Shown here one piece after another: positions 16,650 through 25,718 of a stretch of DNA of 64,000 nucleotides; the first letter of the stretch is position 1, and each line of letters opens with the position of its first letter. The stretch covers positions 143,389 to 207,388 of the forward strand of contig DASTDE010000002.1 in assembly GCA_035710515.1 (NCBI GenBank), read 5' to 3'. The stretch comes from Candidatus Rubrimentiphilum sp. Its GTDB lineage: Bacteria > Vulcanimicrobiota > Vulcanimicrobiia > Vulcanimicrobiales > Vulcanimicrobiaceae. The translations under genes were made by a program, and so were the position numbers. The notes below the pieces were generated by a model. That model was not told where the DNA came from, did no database searches, and saw only the letters and a program-made list of their open reading frames with translations.

Positions 16650-17057
16650 ATGGCACCGACTCTTCGCCGCTGGATTCCAGGCTCGGTTTTTGGTGTCTTG
16701 ATGCTGACGGCATGTGCCGCTACCGAAAAAGAGCCCGTTACAACAAATCATTGCAGCGCGAAGGCGCGCGGCGATCACGTTGTCGGGTCATTTGATGCTA
16801 TGGATACGACCGAGCGTGCGACCCGCCACCTGAGCCTCATGTTTGCGACCCGTGATGAAAGCGGCTATTACAGCGGGGCAGACCACCAGGAGTACACCGT
16901 TCACATTCTGCCTAAGCGCTCGGCGAAGCTACGGTTCAGGATCTACGTGGGCAGAGAGTTCATAGCCGACTATCGCGGCGTGGAATGCGTCATCGAAGAT
17001 GTTACTTTTGACGACGGCTCAACATGGTCGAGAAAAGTCCCAATGCAATGGCCCTAG
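16650..17057 (+). CDS. Putative lipoprotein
   Basis: A 135-residue protein with a lipoprotein signal: basic start (MAPTLRRW), hydrophobic segment and lipobox LTAC at about 19-22, so Cys22 would be lipidated and the protein anchored to a membrane. The mature part has three further cysteines and beta-strand-like segments (HLSLMFATRD, EYTVHILPK, KLRFRIYVG), suggesting a small sandwich domain. No family recognised. It lies just downstream of a dispersed repeat and converges with the MFS gene, overlapping it by four bases. Confidence 0.65.
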   Translation: MAPTLRRWIPGSVFGVLMLTACAATEKEPVTTNHCSAKARGDHVVGSFDAMDTTERATRHLSLMFATRDESGYYSGADHQEYTVHILPKRSAKLRFRIYVGREFIADYRGVECVIEDVTFDDGSTWSRKVPMQWP

Positions 17058-18298
17058 ACCGTCCGGAGAATTGGGCGCGTCAGCCACGGCCAGAGCGTGA
17101 AGAGCGCCGTCGCCGCTCCGACGAGCAAGAACGTATAGTGCAGACCGATGAGCGACCCGATCGCGCCTACGATCAGCGCGCCGCCCGGTACCAGTCCCAG
17201 CGCAACCATCGTGTAGACCGAGATCGCACGCCCCCGCACGTCGTCCGGCGAGAGCGTTTGGATGAGCATGTTCGAGGCGCCGAGCAATAGCATCGTGGCG
17301 GTGCCGATGATGAATAGCACCGGCAGCGCGAGCCACAGACTCCAAATAAATCCCAAACTGAAAACGCCGAGCGACATTACTGCCGCAGCCCCCAACAAAA
17401 TGGCGCCGCGCCGCTCCCGCGTGCCCATGTACGCTGCCAGCAACGCGCCGAAGAAACCACCTGCGCCGGTCGCCGAGATCGCCAGGCTCAGATCCAAGGC
17501 GTTGCCGCGCAGCGTGTTTACCACGAACGCCGGCAGCAGTATGCTGTATGGCCGAATTAGGATCGCGGTAACGACGAAAATCAGGATAATCCATTTTAAA
17601 ATGGCGTGTTCGAAGAGAAAGCGCAGGCCGTAGGCGATCGACCCCAGCCAGCTCTCGGGCCGAACCGTGCTCGGCGGAGCGGGCTTCATGAAAATCAGGG
17701 CAACGATCACGGCCAGCGTCGCGATAGCGTTGACGTAGAACGAATCGGCGATGCCGACCGAAACGATCAGCAGGCCCGCGATGGCGGGTCCCAGCACGGC
17801 CGGCGCGTTGAAAGCGATGGAGTTCAAACCGATCGCGTTGCCGACGTACTCACGATCGACCATCAGCGGCACCCAGCTCTGCCGAGCCGGAGAATCGAAC
17901 GAAAGCGCCGCCGCGCTGGCGGCGTTGATCAGAATCAGGCCGACGATATTCATCCAGCCGAGGCTCGTAAAAACGGCCAGCATCATCGCCAGCAGCGCCA
18001 TCGCCGAATTCGTTATGAACAGTATCCGGCGGCGCGGCCAGATATCGGCGACAAGGCCGGCGACCGGCGAGAGCACGATCACGGGCACCGCGCGAGCCAA
18101 CCCTTGGAATCCGAGGTACAGCGCCGCGGTGTGCGCGTTGCCCGCGAGCTGCGCGATGTAATAGCCCGTCGCGGTCAGTTGCATCCACGAGCCGACGTTC
18201 GAGATGAGCAGGCCCGTCCACAGCAACCGGAAATCGCGAAACCTCAGCGCGGAGAAGATCGATATGCGGCGGCGCGGAAGCGCGCGCTCGACGCTCAC
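17054..18298 (-). CDS. MFS transporter (EntS/DHA3-like exporter)
   Basis: A 414-residue integral membrane protein with about twelve hydrophobic helices. The N-terminus RFRDFRLLWTGLLISNVGSW is typical of MFS-3 family exporters related to the enterobactin exporter EntS and macrolide pumps; motif-A-like DIWPRRR follows helix 2. It would use the proton gradient to export a small molecule, identity unknown. The start is GTG 18296-18298, sharing GTGA with the stop of the kinase-like gene. The much longer open frame upstream is a shadow of that kinase and is Arg-rich. Confidence 0.88.
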   Translation of the reverse strand: MSVERALPRRRISIFSALRFRDFRLLWTGLLISNVGSWMQLTATGYYIAQLAGNAHTAALYLGFQGLARAVPVIVLSPVAGLVADIWPRRRILFITNSAMALLAMMLAVFTSLGWMNIVGLILINAASAAALSFDSPARQSWVPLMVDREYVGNAIGLNSIAFNAPAVLGPAIAGLLIVSVGIADSFYVNAIATLAVIVALIFMKPAPPSTVRPESWLGSIAYGLRFLFEHAILKWIILIFVVTAILIRPYSILLPAFVVNTLRGNALDLSLAISATGAGGFFGALLAAYMGTRERRGAILLGAAAVMSLGVFSLGFIWSLWLALPVLFIIGTATMLLLGASNMLIQTLSPDDVRGRAISVYTMVALGLVPGGALIVGAIGSLIGLHYTFLLVGAATALFTLWPWLTRPILRTV

Positions 18299-18897
18299 CG
18301 CGCGCGTGCTGCCGCGATAATGATGGCCGCGCTGCCTTCCACGCCGAAGGTCGAGGTATCGACCGCCAAGTCGTAATTCGCGGCGTCCGTCCAATCGATG
18401 CCGTAATAGGCGCGAACGTATTCGCCCCGCGCGCGATCGATACGGTCGAGTTCGGCCGTGGCAGTCTTTTCGTCTACGTTCGCGTTGTCCATGACGTGGC
18501 GGATGCGCCATTCGCGCGGCGCCAGCATGAAAACGCGCAGCACGCCCGGCCTGCGCCCCAAAATCGCGTGCGCACCGCGCCCGATGAGCACCGCGTTGCC
18601 GTGCGCGGCGTACTCGCGCACCGCTTCTTGCACTTCGCGCAGACACTCTTCATCGAACGTCGGCCCCGGTTCCGCGCGGACTTCGGGCGTTCCGAGCTCG
18701 AGGCTGCGCAACACCCGCTCGCCCATCGTCTGTCCGATGTCTTCGGCGGACTCGACAGCCTCCGGCGAGGTTTGCAAGCGCTTCGCGACGACGACCGGCA
18801 GCTGCTCGTCAACGTACTCGTAGCCGAGCGTCTCGGCGACGTGCTGCGCGACCAGCAGCGCTCCGCAGCCGTAGCGATTCGAGATCGTGATGACCAC
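18295..18897 (-). CDS. Cytidylate kinase-like family protein
   Basis: A 200-residue protein of the cytidylate-kinase-like group. The N-terminal ISNRYGCGALLVAQHVAETL corresponds to the P-loop region ISRxxGSGG of that group, and an LID-like Arg-rich segment is present at about 120-165 (LAPREWRIRHV, DRIDRARGEY). Family members bind nucleotides and are assumed to phosphorylate NMPs, but the substrate is rarely proven and the classical GKS of Walker A is absent. It is the first gene of a two-gene operon with the MFS exporter, joined by a GTGA overlap. The divergent ABC ATPase starts 53 bases away. Confidence 0.8.
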   Translation of the reverse strand: MVITISNRYGCGALLVAQHVAETLGYEYVDEQLPVVVAKRLQTSPEAVESAEDIGQTMGERVLRSLELGTPEVRAEPGPTFDEECLREVQEAVREYAAHGNAVLIGRGAHAILGRRPGVLRVFMLAPREWRIRHVMDNANVDEKTATAELDRIDRARGEYVRAYYGIDWTDAANYDLAVDTSTFGVEGSAAIIIAAARAR

Positions 18898-18950
18898 TTT
18901 CGCGTCTTTCTCCGAGGGCCCGCGCGAGCCTCGGCCTAAGCAGGCTCCTG

Positions 18951-19955
18951 ATGCCCCCGATCATTCGGACGCGCGATCTTCGCAAGACCTTTCGCACGCC
19001 AAAACGGCGGCCCGGCGTGGGCGGCGCGCTGCGCACGCTCTTTTCGCGCGAGTACGAAGACAAGATCGCCGTCCGCGACGTCACTATGGAGCTGGAAGCG
19101 GGGGAGTTGGTCGGGTACATCGGCCCCAACGGCGCCGGCAAGTCAACGACCATCAAGATGCTCACCGGCATTTTGGTGCCGACGTCGGGCACGATCGAAG
19201 TCGCGGGCCTCGTCCCTTACGAGCGGCGCAACGACAATGCGCGCAACATCGGCGTCGTCTTCGGGCAGCGCAGCCAGCTCTATTGGGATTTGCCGCTGGT
19301 CGAATCGTTCGAACTCTTGCGCGCGATCTACTCGATTCCGCGCGATCGGTACGAGCGCAACGTGCAGCGCTTCAAAGAAATGCTCGAGATGGAGCCGTTT
19401 TTGCGGACGCCGGTGCGGCAGCTCTCGCTCGGACAGCGAATGCGCGGTGACTTCGCGGCGGCGATGCTGCACGACCCGCGCATCGTGTACTTGGACGAGC
19501 CGACCATCGGCCTCGACGTCGTCGCGAAGGAAGCCATCCGCGAATTCGTCCGCCACATCAACCAGGATCGCGGAACGACCATCATTCTGACCACGCACGA
19601 TCTGGCCGACGTCGAGCGGCTCTGCCGGCGCATCATCTTAATCGATAAAGGCACGATCATCTACGACGGCGGCGTCGAGCGCATTAAGGAACAGTACGGA
19701 ACGCACCGCACGCTCGTGCTGACACTCTCGGAGCCCCACCCGGATCCGGTGCTCGAGGGAGCGGAGATCGAGTCGAACGATCGCGGCTTGGTGCGCTACC
19801 GGTTCGATCGGCGGCGTGTGCGCCCCGATCAACTCATTCGTGAAGCGACGCAACGCTACGAACTGCGCGACATCAGCATCGAAGAACCGGACTTGGAGTC
19901 CATTATCCGAAGAATCTACGTCGAAGGCTACGACCAGGAGCCCGTTAACTCATGA
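18951..19955 (+). CDS. ABC-2 type transporter ATP-binding protein
   Basis: A 334-residue ATPase: Walker A GPNGAGKST at about 64-72, Q-loop in VVFGQRSQLYWDLP, signature LSLGQRMR, Walker B IVYLDEP and the switch His in LTTHDLADVE. The GQRSQLYWDLP segment is characteristic of ATPases that pair with PF06182 (DUF990) permeases. A C-terminal domain of about 90 residues follows the core. It is the first gene of a tightly overlapping operon (hexapeptide protein, permease 1, cydA, cydB). The second permease expected for this system lies at 25706-26500. The transported substrate is unknown; exporters of this type have been linked to drugs and polysaccharides. Confidence 0.9.
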   Translation: MPPIIRTRDLRKTFRTPKRRPGVGGALRTLFSREYEDKIAVRDVTMELEAGELVGYIGPNGAGKSTTIKMLTGILVPTSGTIEVAGLVPYERRNDNARNIGVVFGQRSQLYWDLPLVESFELLRAIYSIPRDRYERNVQRFKEMLEMEPFLRTPVRQLSLGQRMRGDFAAAMLHDPRIVYLDEPTIGLDVVAKEAIREFVRHINQDRGTTIILTTHDLADVERLCRRIILIDKGTIIYDGGVERIKEQYGTHRTLVLTLSEPHPDPVLEGAEIESNDRGLVRYRFDRRRVRPDQLIREATQRYELRDISIEEPDLESIIRRIYVEGYDQEPVNS

Positions 19956-20722
19956 TTATTTCGAGCGGAACGAAGAAACCCAACATCCACGCGAGCGCCT
20001 ACGTCGCGCCGACCGCGACCATCAGCGGCGACGTCACGATTGAAGAGGGCTGCGCCGTGCTCTTCGGCGCCGTCGTCAGCGCGGAGGGCGCGCCGGTCGT
20101 GGTCGGCGCGAACAGTGTGGTGATGGAGAACGCCGTCGTCAAGTCGAGCGGCGGAAAGGTCATGCAGTTTCCGTGCACCATCGGCGAGAGCTGCCTCATC
20201 GGCCCGGCGGCCTACATCGTCGGCGCGACGATCGAACCGGGCGTCTTTATCGCTTCCGGCGCGCGTATCTTTAACGGCGCGACGGTCGAGGAAGGCGTCA
20301 GCGTCGCGATCGGCGGCATCGTTCACGTGAACACGCGGGTCAAGTCCGGCCAGCACGTGCCGATGCTCAATATCGCGCACGGCGATCCCGCCACCATCTA
20401 TTCGCCGCGCCAAGCCGAAGAGGTGCACGCCAAGATGCACTTCTTCCAGGATGTCTTCAACCTGCCCGACTCGGACGACGTACGCGCCAAAGCCGCGGAG
20501 AACTACGCGAAGTTCCTGCGCAAGACGCATGCGCAAGATGCGGTGATAGCTGAAGCGACCAAGAAGGCCGCGCCCAAACCGCCGCCGCGGCGCACTGAAG
20601 AACCGCCGCCGACGCAGGCCACCGAAGTCGAGAAAGTCGTGGACGTGATGTTCGTCGAGCTCGAGGAAGCGCGGCTGCGGCGCGAAGCCGCGATCGAACG
20701 GGAGAAAAAAGCCAAAAAATGA
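19952..20722 (+). CDS. Left-handed beta-helix hexapeptide-repeat protein, no CA ligands
   Basis: A 256-residue protein. Residues about 8-150 are hexapeptide repeats of the gamma-carbonic-anhydrase type (IHASAYVAPTATISGDV; IGESCLIGPAAYI), followed by an alpha-helical region and a Pro/Lys-rich, highly charged tail (190-256). The three zinc-binding histidines of real gamma-class enzymes are all replaced: K64, P85 and V90 occupy those positions. It is therefore unlikely to be a carbonic anhydrase and may be a scaffold. It overlaps the ATPase by ATGA and permease 1 by ATGA, so it is embedded in the transporter operon and may be a component of it. Confidence 0.85.
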   Translation: MIISSGTKKPNIHASAYVAPTATISGDVTIEEGCAVLFGAVVSAEGAPVVVGANSVVMENAVVKSSGGKVMQFPCTIGESCLIGPAAYIVGATIEPGVFIASGARIFNGATVEEGVSVAIGGIVHVNTRVKSGQHVPMLNIAHGDPATIYSPRQAEEVHAKMHFFQDVFNLPDSDDVRAKAAENYAKFLRKTHAQDAVIAEATKKAAPKPPPRRTEEPPPTQATEVEKVVDVMFVELEEARLRREAAIEREKKAKK

Positions 20723-21510
20723 CCTTGGCGCCGTACGTCGAGTTCGCTAAAAAAGCGTTCGCGCGTGAAGCGACGTACCGGCTCGAGGTCTTCACGGAGA
20801 TCGGCTCGCTTATCGTACGGGTCTATCTGCTGCGCTCGGTCTGGACGGCGCTCTACGCGCAGAACCTCGCGCCGATGAACCTGCCGCTCCACAGCATGAT
20901 CACCTACGCCACGGTCGCGCTGCTGATGTCGCTCATCTTAGAAGTTGACGGAACGCGGCTGATCCGCGAGAAGATTCGTGAAGGCACGATCGCAACCGAC
21001 CTGTTGAAACCCATCAGCGTGCCGTTCTACTTCTTCAGCGACGGGTTCGGGCAGACGGGGCTGCACGCGCTGCTGGTTATCCCCTCGATACTGTTTGCAC
21101 TGCTGCTCGTGCACATCGACGTACCGTCCGCTCCTGTTTTCGCCGCCTTTCTCTTCTCGTTTGCGATCGGCTACTTGCTGAATTTTTTCGTGAACTTTGT
21201 GATGAACGCGATCGCGTTCTGGACGCTGGAGACGTTCGCGATTCAACTGATCGTCCGATGGGTTTCGGATCTGCTCAGCGGCCAAATCATCCCGCTGACG
21301 TTCTTTCCGGGCATTTTTGGACGGATCGTTTTCGCGCTGCCGTTCGCAGCGATCTATTCGACGCCGCTGCTCATCTACGTCGGTGTGGTTCAGCCGCAGG
21401 ACTATGCACGGTACTTCACCATACAAGTTTTGTGGCTGATGTTTTTTAGCGCGCTTTCGTTCGTCATTTGGCGCGCCGCCGCGCGGCGCGTGGTGATTCA
21501 AGGTGGCTAG
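20719..21510 (+). CDS. ABC-2 permease 1 (PF06182/DUF990 family)
   Basis: A 263-residue inner-membrane protein with about six helices. The N-terminal motif FAKKAFAREATYRLEVFTEI and the amphipathic stretch REKIREGTIATDLLKPISVP after helix 2 are hallmarks of PF06182 permeases, which act as pairs with one ATPase. It overlaps the hexapeptide gene by four bases and cydA by eight. Its usual partner, a second PF06182 permease, is 4.2 kb downstream at 25706. The pair with the ATPase likely forms one exporter; the substrate is unknown. Confidence 0.88.
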   Translation: MTLAPYVEFAKKAFAREATYRLEVFTEIGSLIVRVYLLRSVWTALYAQNLAPMNLPLHSMITYATVALLMSLILEVDGTRLIREKIREGTIATDLLKPISVPFYFFSDGFGQTGLHALLVIPSILFALLLVHIDVPSAPVFAAFLFSFAIGYLLNFFVNFVMNAIAFWTLETFAIQLIVRWVSDLLSGQIIPLTFFPGIFGRIVFALPFAAIYSTPLLIYVGVVQPQDYARYFTIQVLWLMFFSALSFVIWRAAARRVVIQGG

Positions 21511-22834
21511 CGCCGTCTTCGCGGATCGCATTCAATTCGCGTTTACGGTCATGTTCCATTACTTGTTTCCAATCGGGACGATGGGACTGGCGCCGTTCAT
21601 CGCGTGGTACACCGTGAAGGGCGTCCGGCAAAATGACGAAAACGCGATTCGCGCGGCGCGTTTCTGGGCGAAAATCTTCACAATCAACTTTGCCGTCGGC
21701 GTCGTGACCGGAATTCCGATGGAATTCCAGTTCGGAACGAACTGGGCTATCTTTTCAGCGCGCGCGGGCAGCGCCGTCGGCCAACCGCTCGCGATGGAAG
21801 GCGTGTACGCGTTTTTCCTCGAGTCTGTGTTCATCGGCATCTTTATTTTGGGACGCACTCGAGTTTCGGCGGGGTTCTATGCGTTCTCGGCGGTAGCGAT
21901 TTGGATTGGAGCCTGGGTTTCGGGATTTTTCATCGTCGCGACCGATGCGTGGATGCAGCATCCCGTCGGTTACACGATGCTTTCGGGCGGAAAGATTGCG
22001 TTGACCTCGCTGCCGGCTCTTTTGCTGCAGCCGTTTGCCTGGTGGCAGTTCGCGCACGTCATGACGGGCGCGCTGTTGACCGGATCCTTCATCGTAGCGG
22101 GCGTGGGAGCATACTATTTGCTCGGCAACCGGCAAACCGGCTTCGGCGAACGCTTCGTCCGGGCCGGCGTCATCGTGGGCCTGATCGCATCCGTGATCGT
22201 CATTTTCCCGACCGGCGACCGGAACAGCGTCGACGTCACCCGCGATCAGCCGATCAAACTCTCCGCGATGGAGGGCCTTTTTCACACCAAGCAGGGTGCG
22301 CCGATCGCGATCTTCGGCATGCCGGATGTTCCTCATCAGAAGCTCATCGATCCGATCTACGTCCCCGATGCGCTGAGTTTTCTCGCTTATGGTAATTTCC
22401 GGGCGACCGTCAAAGGGCTGGAAGAATACCCCGGCGACCAGCGACCGCCGATCGAACTGACGTACTACGCCTACCACGTGATGGTCGGGCTCGGGACGAT
22501 CTTCGTTGCGATCATGGTGATCGCAGCGGTGTTGTTGTTTTTGCGGCGTTTGCCGCGCGCGCGCTGGATGCTATGGATTCTCATGCTGGCAATGCCGTTT
22601 CCGTATATTGCGAATGAGGCGGGCTGGACTGCAACCGAGGTAGGCCGGCAGCCGTGGATCGTCTACGGACTCATGCGAACCGCGGATGCCACTTCGCCCA
22701 ACGTCGTTGCTGGCGAAGTCATCTTCACCACGATCGGATTCGCCGGCATGTACTTCATCATCGGACTGCTCTTCATGCTGTTGGTCCTGCGCCAAATCGC
22801 GCTCGGACCCGAGAGCGAGGCGGTAGCAAAATGA
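21503..22834 (+). CDS. cydA: Cytochrome bd quinol oxidase subunit I
   Basis: The catalytic subunit of a terminal oxidase that reduces O2 with quinol, 443 residues and about nine helices. Key residues fall at the E. coli positions: H19 (haem b595 ligand), E99 and E107 (proton path), K252 and E257 (quinol site in DQPIKLSAMEG). H185 and M327 (in YHVMVGLG) match the haem b558 ligands. The short sequence after the quinol motif indicates a short Q-loop, as in Bacillus/CIO-type enzymes. GTG 21503 starts it inside the permease gene. The GRQPWIVYG motif of the C-terminal part is intact. Its position inside an ABC operon is unusual. Confidence 0.95.
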   Translation: MASAVFADRIQFAFTVMFHYLFPIGTMGLAPFIAWYTVKGVRQNDENAIRAARFWAKIFTINFAVGVVTGIPMEFQFGTNWAIFSARAGSAVGQPLAMEGVYAFFLESVFIGIFILGRTRVSAGFYAFSAVAIWIGAWVSGFFIVATDAWMQHPVGYTMLSGGKIALTSLPALLLQPFAWWQFAHVMTGALLTGSFIVAGVGAYYLLGNRQTGFGERFVRAGVIVGLIASVIVIFPTGDRNSVDVTRDQPIKLSAMEGLFHTKQGAPIAIFGMPDVPHQKLIDPIYVPDALSFLAYGNFRATVKGLEEYPGDQRPPIELTYYAYHVMVGLGTIFVAIMVIAAVLLFLRRLPRARWMLWILMLAMPFPYIANEAGWTATEVGRQPWIVYGLMRTADATSPNVVAGEVIFTTIGFAGMYFIIGLLFMLLVLRQIALGPESEAVAK

Positions 22835-23802
22835 ATACCGCCGCGTTTGTCGTGCTGGCCGGAATGCTGGGCGCCTATGTTCTCTTGGACGGCTTCGATC
22901 TTGGCGTGGGCGCGCTGCACCTCTTCGTCGCGCGCACGGACCGCGAGCGCACCGCGTCGTTCGCGACCATCGGTCCGTTCTGGAGCGGCAACGAAGTCAT
23001 GCTCATTGCCGCCGGCGGCACGCTCTTTGCATTTTTTCCGCAGGCATATGCCGCATCGTTCAGCGGGTTCTATCTGCCGTTCATGGTCGCGCTGTGGCTG
23101 TTGATGGTTCGCGGGTTGTCGATCGAACTGCGCGGACACTTCGCCGACCCGCTGTGGCGCGGGTTTTGGGACGTCGGGTTCTCAATTGCGAGCTCGCTCT
23201 TGGCGCTCCTGATGGGCGTAACAATCGGCAATCTCTTGCGCGGGCTTCCGATGGGGCAAAACGGATTCTTCTCCGGAACGTTCGCATTTTTGCTGAATCC
23301 GTACGCGCTCGGCGTCGGCGTCTTCAGCGTGATCGTTCTCGCGCTTCACGGCGCCGCGTTCATGCGCTGGCGTTCCGATCCCGGCTCGGAGATCGGAGCG
23401 CACGCCCAAAAAGCGTTCGTTATCCTATGGCCGATCGCGCTCGTGGCCTACGCCGGCGTCACGGCGGCGACAATGGCCGTCCATCCCGTGCATAACGCCG
23501 TGCTCTGGCTCGTCCCGATCCTCGGCGTCGCCTCGCTTGTCGCTGCGCGTTTCGTGAAGTCAGCCGCGCTTTGCTTAACCGCGACATCGATCTTTCTGCT
23601 GGCGCTGATGATCTCGGCGGCCGGCACACTCTATCCGTACTTGTTGCCCGCGTTTCCGATCGGCTCGGGCGGATTGGACATTGCCGCGGCCTCGACGCCG
23701 CAGTCGCTGCCGAGCGCCTTTATCGCCGTTGCGATTGGTTTGCCTGCCGTGCTGATTTACGCAACGCTGGCTGCGCGCCGCGTGCTAAGCCGTAAAGCCT
23801 AG
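22831..23802 (+). CDS. cydB: Cytochrome bd quinol oxidase subunit II
   Basis: A 323-residue partner subunit with about eight helices, starting with LDGFDLGVGALHLF, the CydB/CioB signature close to the N-terminus. It overlaps cydA by ATGA; the longer open frame upstream is a shadow of cydA. CydB stabilises the haems of CydA and mirrors its fold. No CydX-like mini-protein and no cydDC assembly exporter are seen next to it. It converges with the UBP-finger gene after one spacer base. Confidence 0.93.
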   Translation: MNTAAFVVLAGMLGAYVLLDGFDLGVGALHLFVARTDRERTASFATIGPFWSGNEVMLIAAGGTLFAFFPQAYAASFSGFYLPFMVALWLLMVRGLSIELRGHFADPLWRGFWDVGFSIASSLLALLMGVTIGNLLRGLPMGQNGFFSGTFAFLLNPYALGVGVFSVIVLALHGAAFMRWRSDPGSEIGAHAQKAFVILWPIALVAYAGVTAATMAVHPVHNAVLWLVPILGVASLVAARFVKSAALCLTATSIFLLALMISAAGTLYPYLLPAFPIGSGGLDIAAASTPQSLPSAFIAVAIGLPAVLIYATLAARRVLSRKA

Positions 23803-23803
23803 A

Positions 23804-24067
23804 TTACTCCCACATCAGCTCGTCGACGTAACACCACTTCCAGTTTTCACCCGGCTGAAACGATTGGATGATCGGGTGTTTCGTGGCGTGGAAATGTTTG
23901 GTGGCATGTTTGTTAATCGAATTGTCACAGCAGCCGATATGACCGCACTCCAAACACTCGCGCAGGTGCACCCAGTCGCTGCCGATCTTCAGGCACTCTT
24001 CGCAGCCTTCGGGCGTACGCGGTTGAACTTTGTGAATGTGGTCGAGATGCGTGCAGGTTTCGCTCAT
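23804..24067 (-). CDS. UBP-type zinc finger protein
   Basis: A protein of 87 residues that is essentially one zf-UBP domain: CTHLDHI, then CEECLKIGSDWVHLRECLEC, GHIGCCDNS, HATKHFHATKHP. The Cys and His ligands for zinc are all present. Bacterial stand-alone UBP fingers are common near oxidoreductases and stress genes but their function is not established. It overlaps the stop of the pirin gene by four bases (ATGA) and is the last gene of the alkA-pirin-UBP operon. Confidence 0.88.
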   Translation of the reverse strand: MSETCTHLDHIHKVQPRTPEGCEECLKIGSDWVHLRECLECGHIGCCDNSINKHATKHFHATKHPIIQSFQPGENWKWCYVDELMWE

Positions 24068-24789
24068 GCTGCCGGCACGTCCCAGAGAACCGTTTCACCC
24101 GTACCCTGCAGCTCGATGCGTTCGATATCGTAGGTGCGCAGCGCGTCACCGGCGCGCAAAGTCTCGTCGTTGACCTTTATCTGCCCTTCAGCGACGAACA
24201 AGAACCCGTAGCGTTGCGGCTGGAAGGTGTGCCGCAAAGTGTGATTCTCCAAACGCGCCACGCGGAGCGTTGCATTTTGCGTGAGCACAATCGGCGTCTC
24301 GACGTTTGGCTCGCCCGATGCAACCGTTAACCAGCGATTGTGGCGATCGGCGGCCGTAAAATCGACTTGCCCATAGGTCGGCGGGGTTCCCAGGCGGCCC
24401 GGCAGCACCCACATCTGCACGAGATGCAAGTCCAAGTCTTTGCGCGCGTTGTTCTCGGAGTGCCGCACGCCCGTGCCGGCGCTCATGAACTGCACGCCGC
24501 CGGCTTTGACGACGCCTTTGTTTCCCATGCTGTCCTGATGCTCCAATTCACCGCTGAGAACGTAGGTCAGGATCTCCATGTCGCGGTGCGGGTGCGTCGG
24601 AAAACCGGCGCCCGCTGCGATGTAGTCGTCGTTGAATACCCGCAGCGCGCCCCACTGTACGTTCTGCGGATCGTGGTACTCGGCGAAACTGAAGGAATGA
24701 TACGTCTTCAGCCAGCCGTGATCGGCGAAAAACCGTTCGCCGGCCCGCTGAACGGCGAAAGTGGTGGGCGGCTCGGAAATTGTGTTCAT
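24064..24789 (-). CDS. Pirin family protein
   Basis: A 241-residue bicupin protein of the YhhW/pirin type. The N-terminal cupin carries the metal site FPTHPHRDMEILTYVLSGE with a further His in GVRHSENN and a Glu (LEHQDSMGN). Enzymatically tested members act as quercetin 2,3-dioxygenases in vitro, but the physiological role is often redox sensing or unknown. The motif is intact, so metal binding is expected. It overlaps AlkA by four bases and the UBP finger by four bases, so all three are probably translated from one mRNA. Confidence 0.9.
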   Translation of the reverse strand: MNTISEPPTTFAVQRAGERFFADHGWLKTYHSFSFAEYHDPQNVQWGALRVFNDDYIAAGAGFPTHPHRDMEILTYVLSGELEHQDSMGNKGVVKAGGVQFMSAGTGVRHSENNARKDLDLHLVQMWVLPGRLGTPPTYGQVDFTAADRHNRWLTVASGEPNVETPIVLTQNATLRVARLENHTLRHTFQPQRYGFLFVAEGQIKVNDETLRAGDALRTYDIERIELQGTGETVLWDVPAA

Positions 24790-25718
24790 GTAAGGCTAGA
24801 ATCGGCCGGGGCGGCCGCGAGGTTGCGCATTCGCCCGAGCAACAGATGAAAGTAGAGCATTCCCTTGACCGGGCCCAAAGCGGAAAGCAGCGCGTCCGCG
24901 TCGAGGCCCGGATCGCCGGAGAGGGCGCGCAGCGATTGGGCCACGCCCGAGTCTTTGAGCGGAAAGACGTCGAGGCGCCCGAGGCCCCGCAAGAGCACGA
25001 CCGAGGCACTCCACGGACCGATGCCTCGCAACGTGCGCAACCGTTCGGCGGCCTCCGCGCTGTCCATCGTGGCGAGAAGTTCTTCGGACAGCGCCCCGTC
25101 TTCGACCGCGGCGGCAGCCGTGCGGAGGTGATCGACCTTATTGGCGCTCAGTCCGGCGGCCCGCAGCGGTTCGTCCGGCGCGAACAATACTTGCGACGGA
25201 TCGAAGAATGGATAGTAGGTGACGCCGCCATGTTCGATTGGTTCGCTCATCGTCTCGACCGTGCGCCGCATGATGGCGGTCGCGGCGTGAATGCTGATCT
25301 GCTGAAAGACGATGGCGTGCGCGAGCGCCTCCCACAGCGTGGGATAACGCGGCGGATGCATGCCGCGGAGTTGCTCGGTGAGCTCGGCGAGCCACGGAAA
25401 AGGTTGTACGCGCGATTCCCACTCGTCGAGTTCCGCTTGCGTTCCCAGCATCGCCGTCACGACCGGCACCCAGCGCTCGGGCTGCGCTCCGGTGATCTTC
25501 AGCGCAAGCGTGCCGGCGTCGCGTTGCTGCACCTCGATCAAATTCGAACCGTCCGCGTCGGTCAGCATGCGGCGATAGGTCCCGTCTTCGGCGACGAGGT
25601 CCACGGCGTTGGCGGCCAGCCGCCGCAACGCTTCGGCCGTAAGATCTAAACGGTACGGCGCCTTAACGGGAAGGGTCGTTTCAAGAGTAAAACGTTCGGT
25701 TAAGGATGCTCGCGACAT
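24786..25718 (-). CDS. DNA-3-methyladenine glycosylase II (AlkA-like)
   Basis: A base-excision repair glycosylase of 310 residues. The helix-hairpin-helix TLRGIGPWSAS is at 229-239 and the catalytic aspartate is D256 in DVFPLKDSGV. An N-terminal beta domain (about 8-100) precedes the helical core, as in E. coli AlkA. It removes 3-methyladenine and related alkylated bases. It heads the minus-strand operon, and its ATG (25716-25718) lies inside the first codons of the divergent permease 2, so the promoters of both genes must lie within coding sequence. Confidence 0.87.
   Translation of the reverse strand: MSRASLTERFTLETTLPVKAPYRLDLTAEALRRLAANAVDLVAEDGTYRRMLTDADGSNLIEVQQRDAGTLALKITGAQPERWVPVVTAMLGTQAELDEWESRVQPFPWLAELTEQLRGMHPPRYPTLWEALAHAIVFQQISIHAATAIMRRTVETMSEPIEHGGVTYYPFFDPSQVLFAPDEPLRAAGLSANKVDHLRTAAAAVEDGALSEELLATMDSAEAAERLRTLRGIGPWSASVVLLRGLGRLDVFPLKDSGVAQSLRALSGDPGLDADALLSALGPVKGMLYFHLLLGRMRNLAAAPADSSLT

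Noticed and set aside
18299..18646. N-terminal extension of the MFS transporter frame
   Set aside because: This part overlaps the cytidylate-kinase-like gene in another frame and is Arg-rich; GTG 18298 fits the transporter start.
22654..22830. Upstream part of the cydB frame
   Set aside because: It is a shadow of cydA; the ATGA overlap at 22831 is the natural start.
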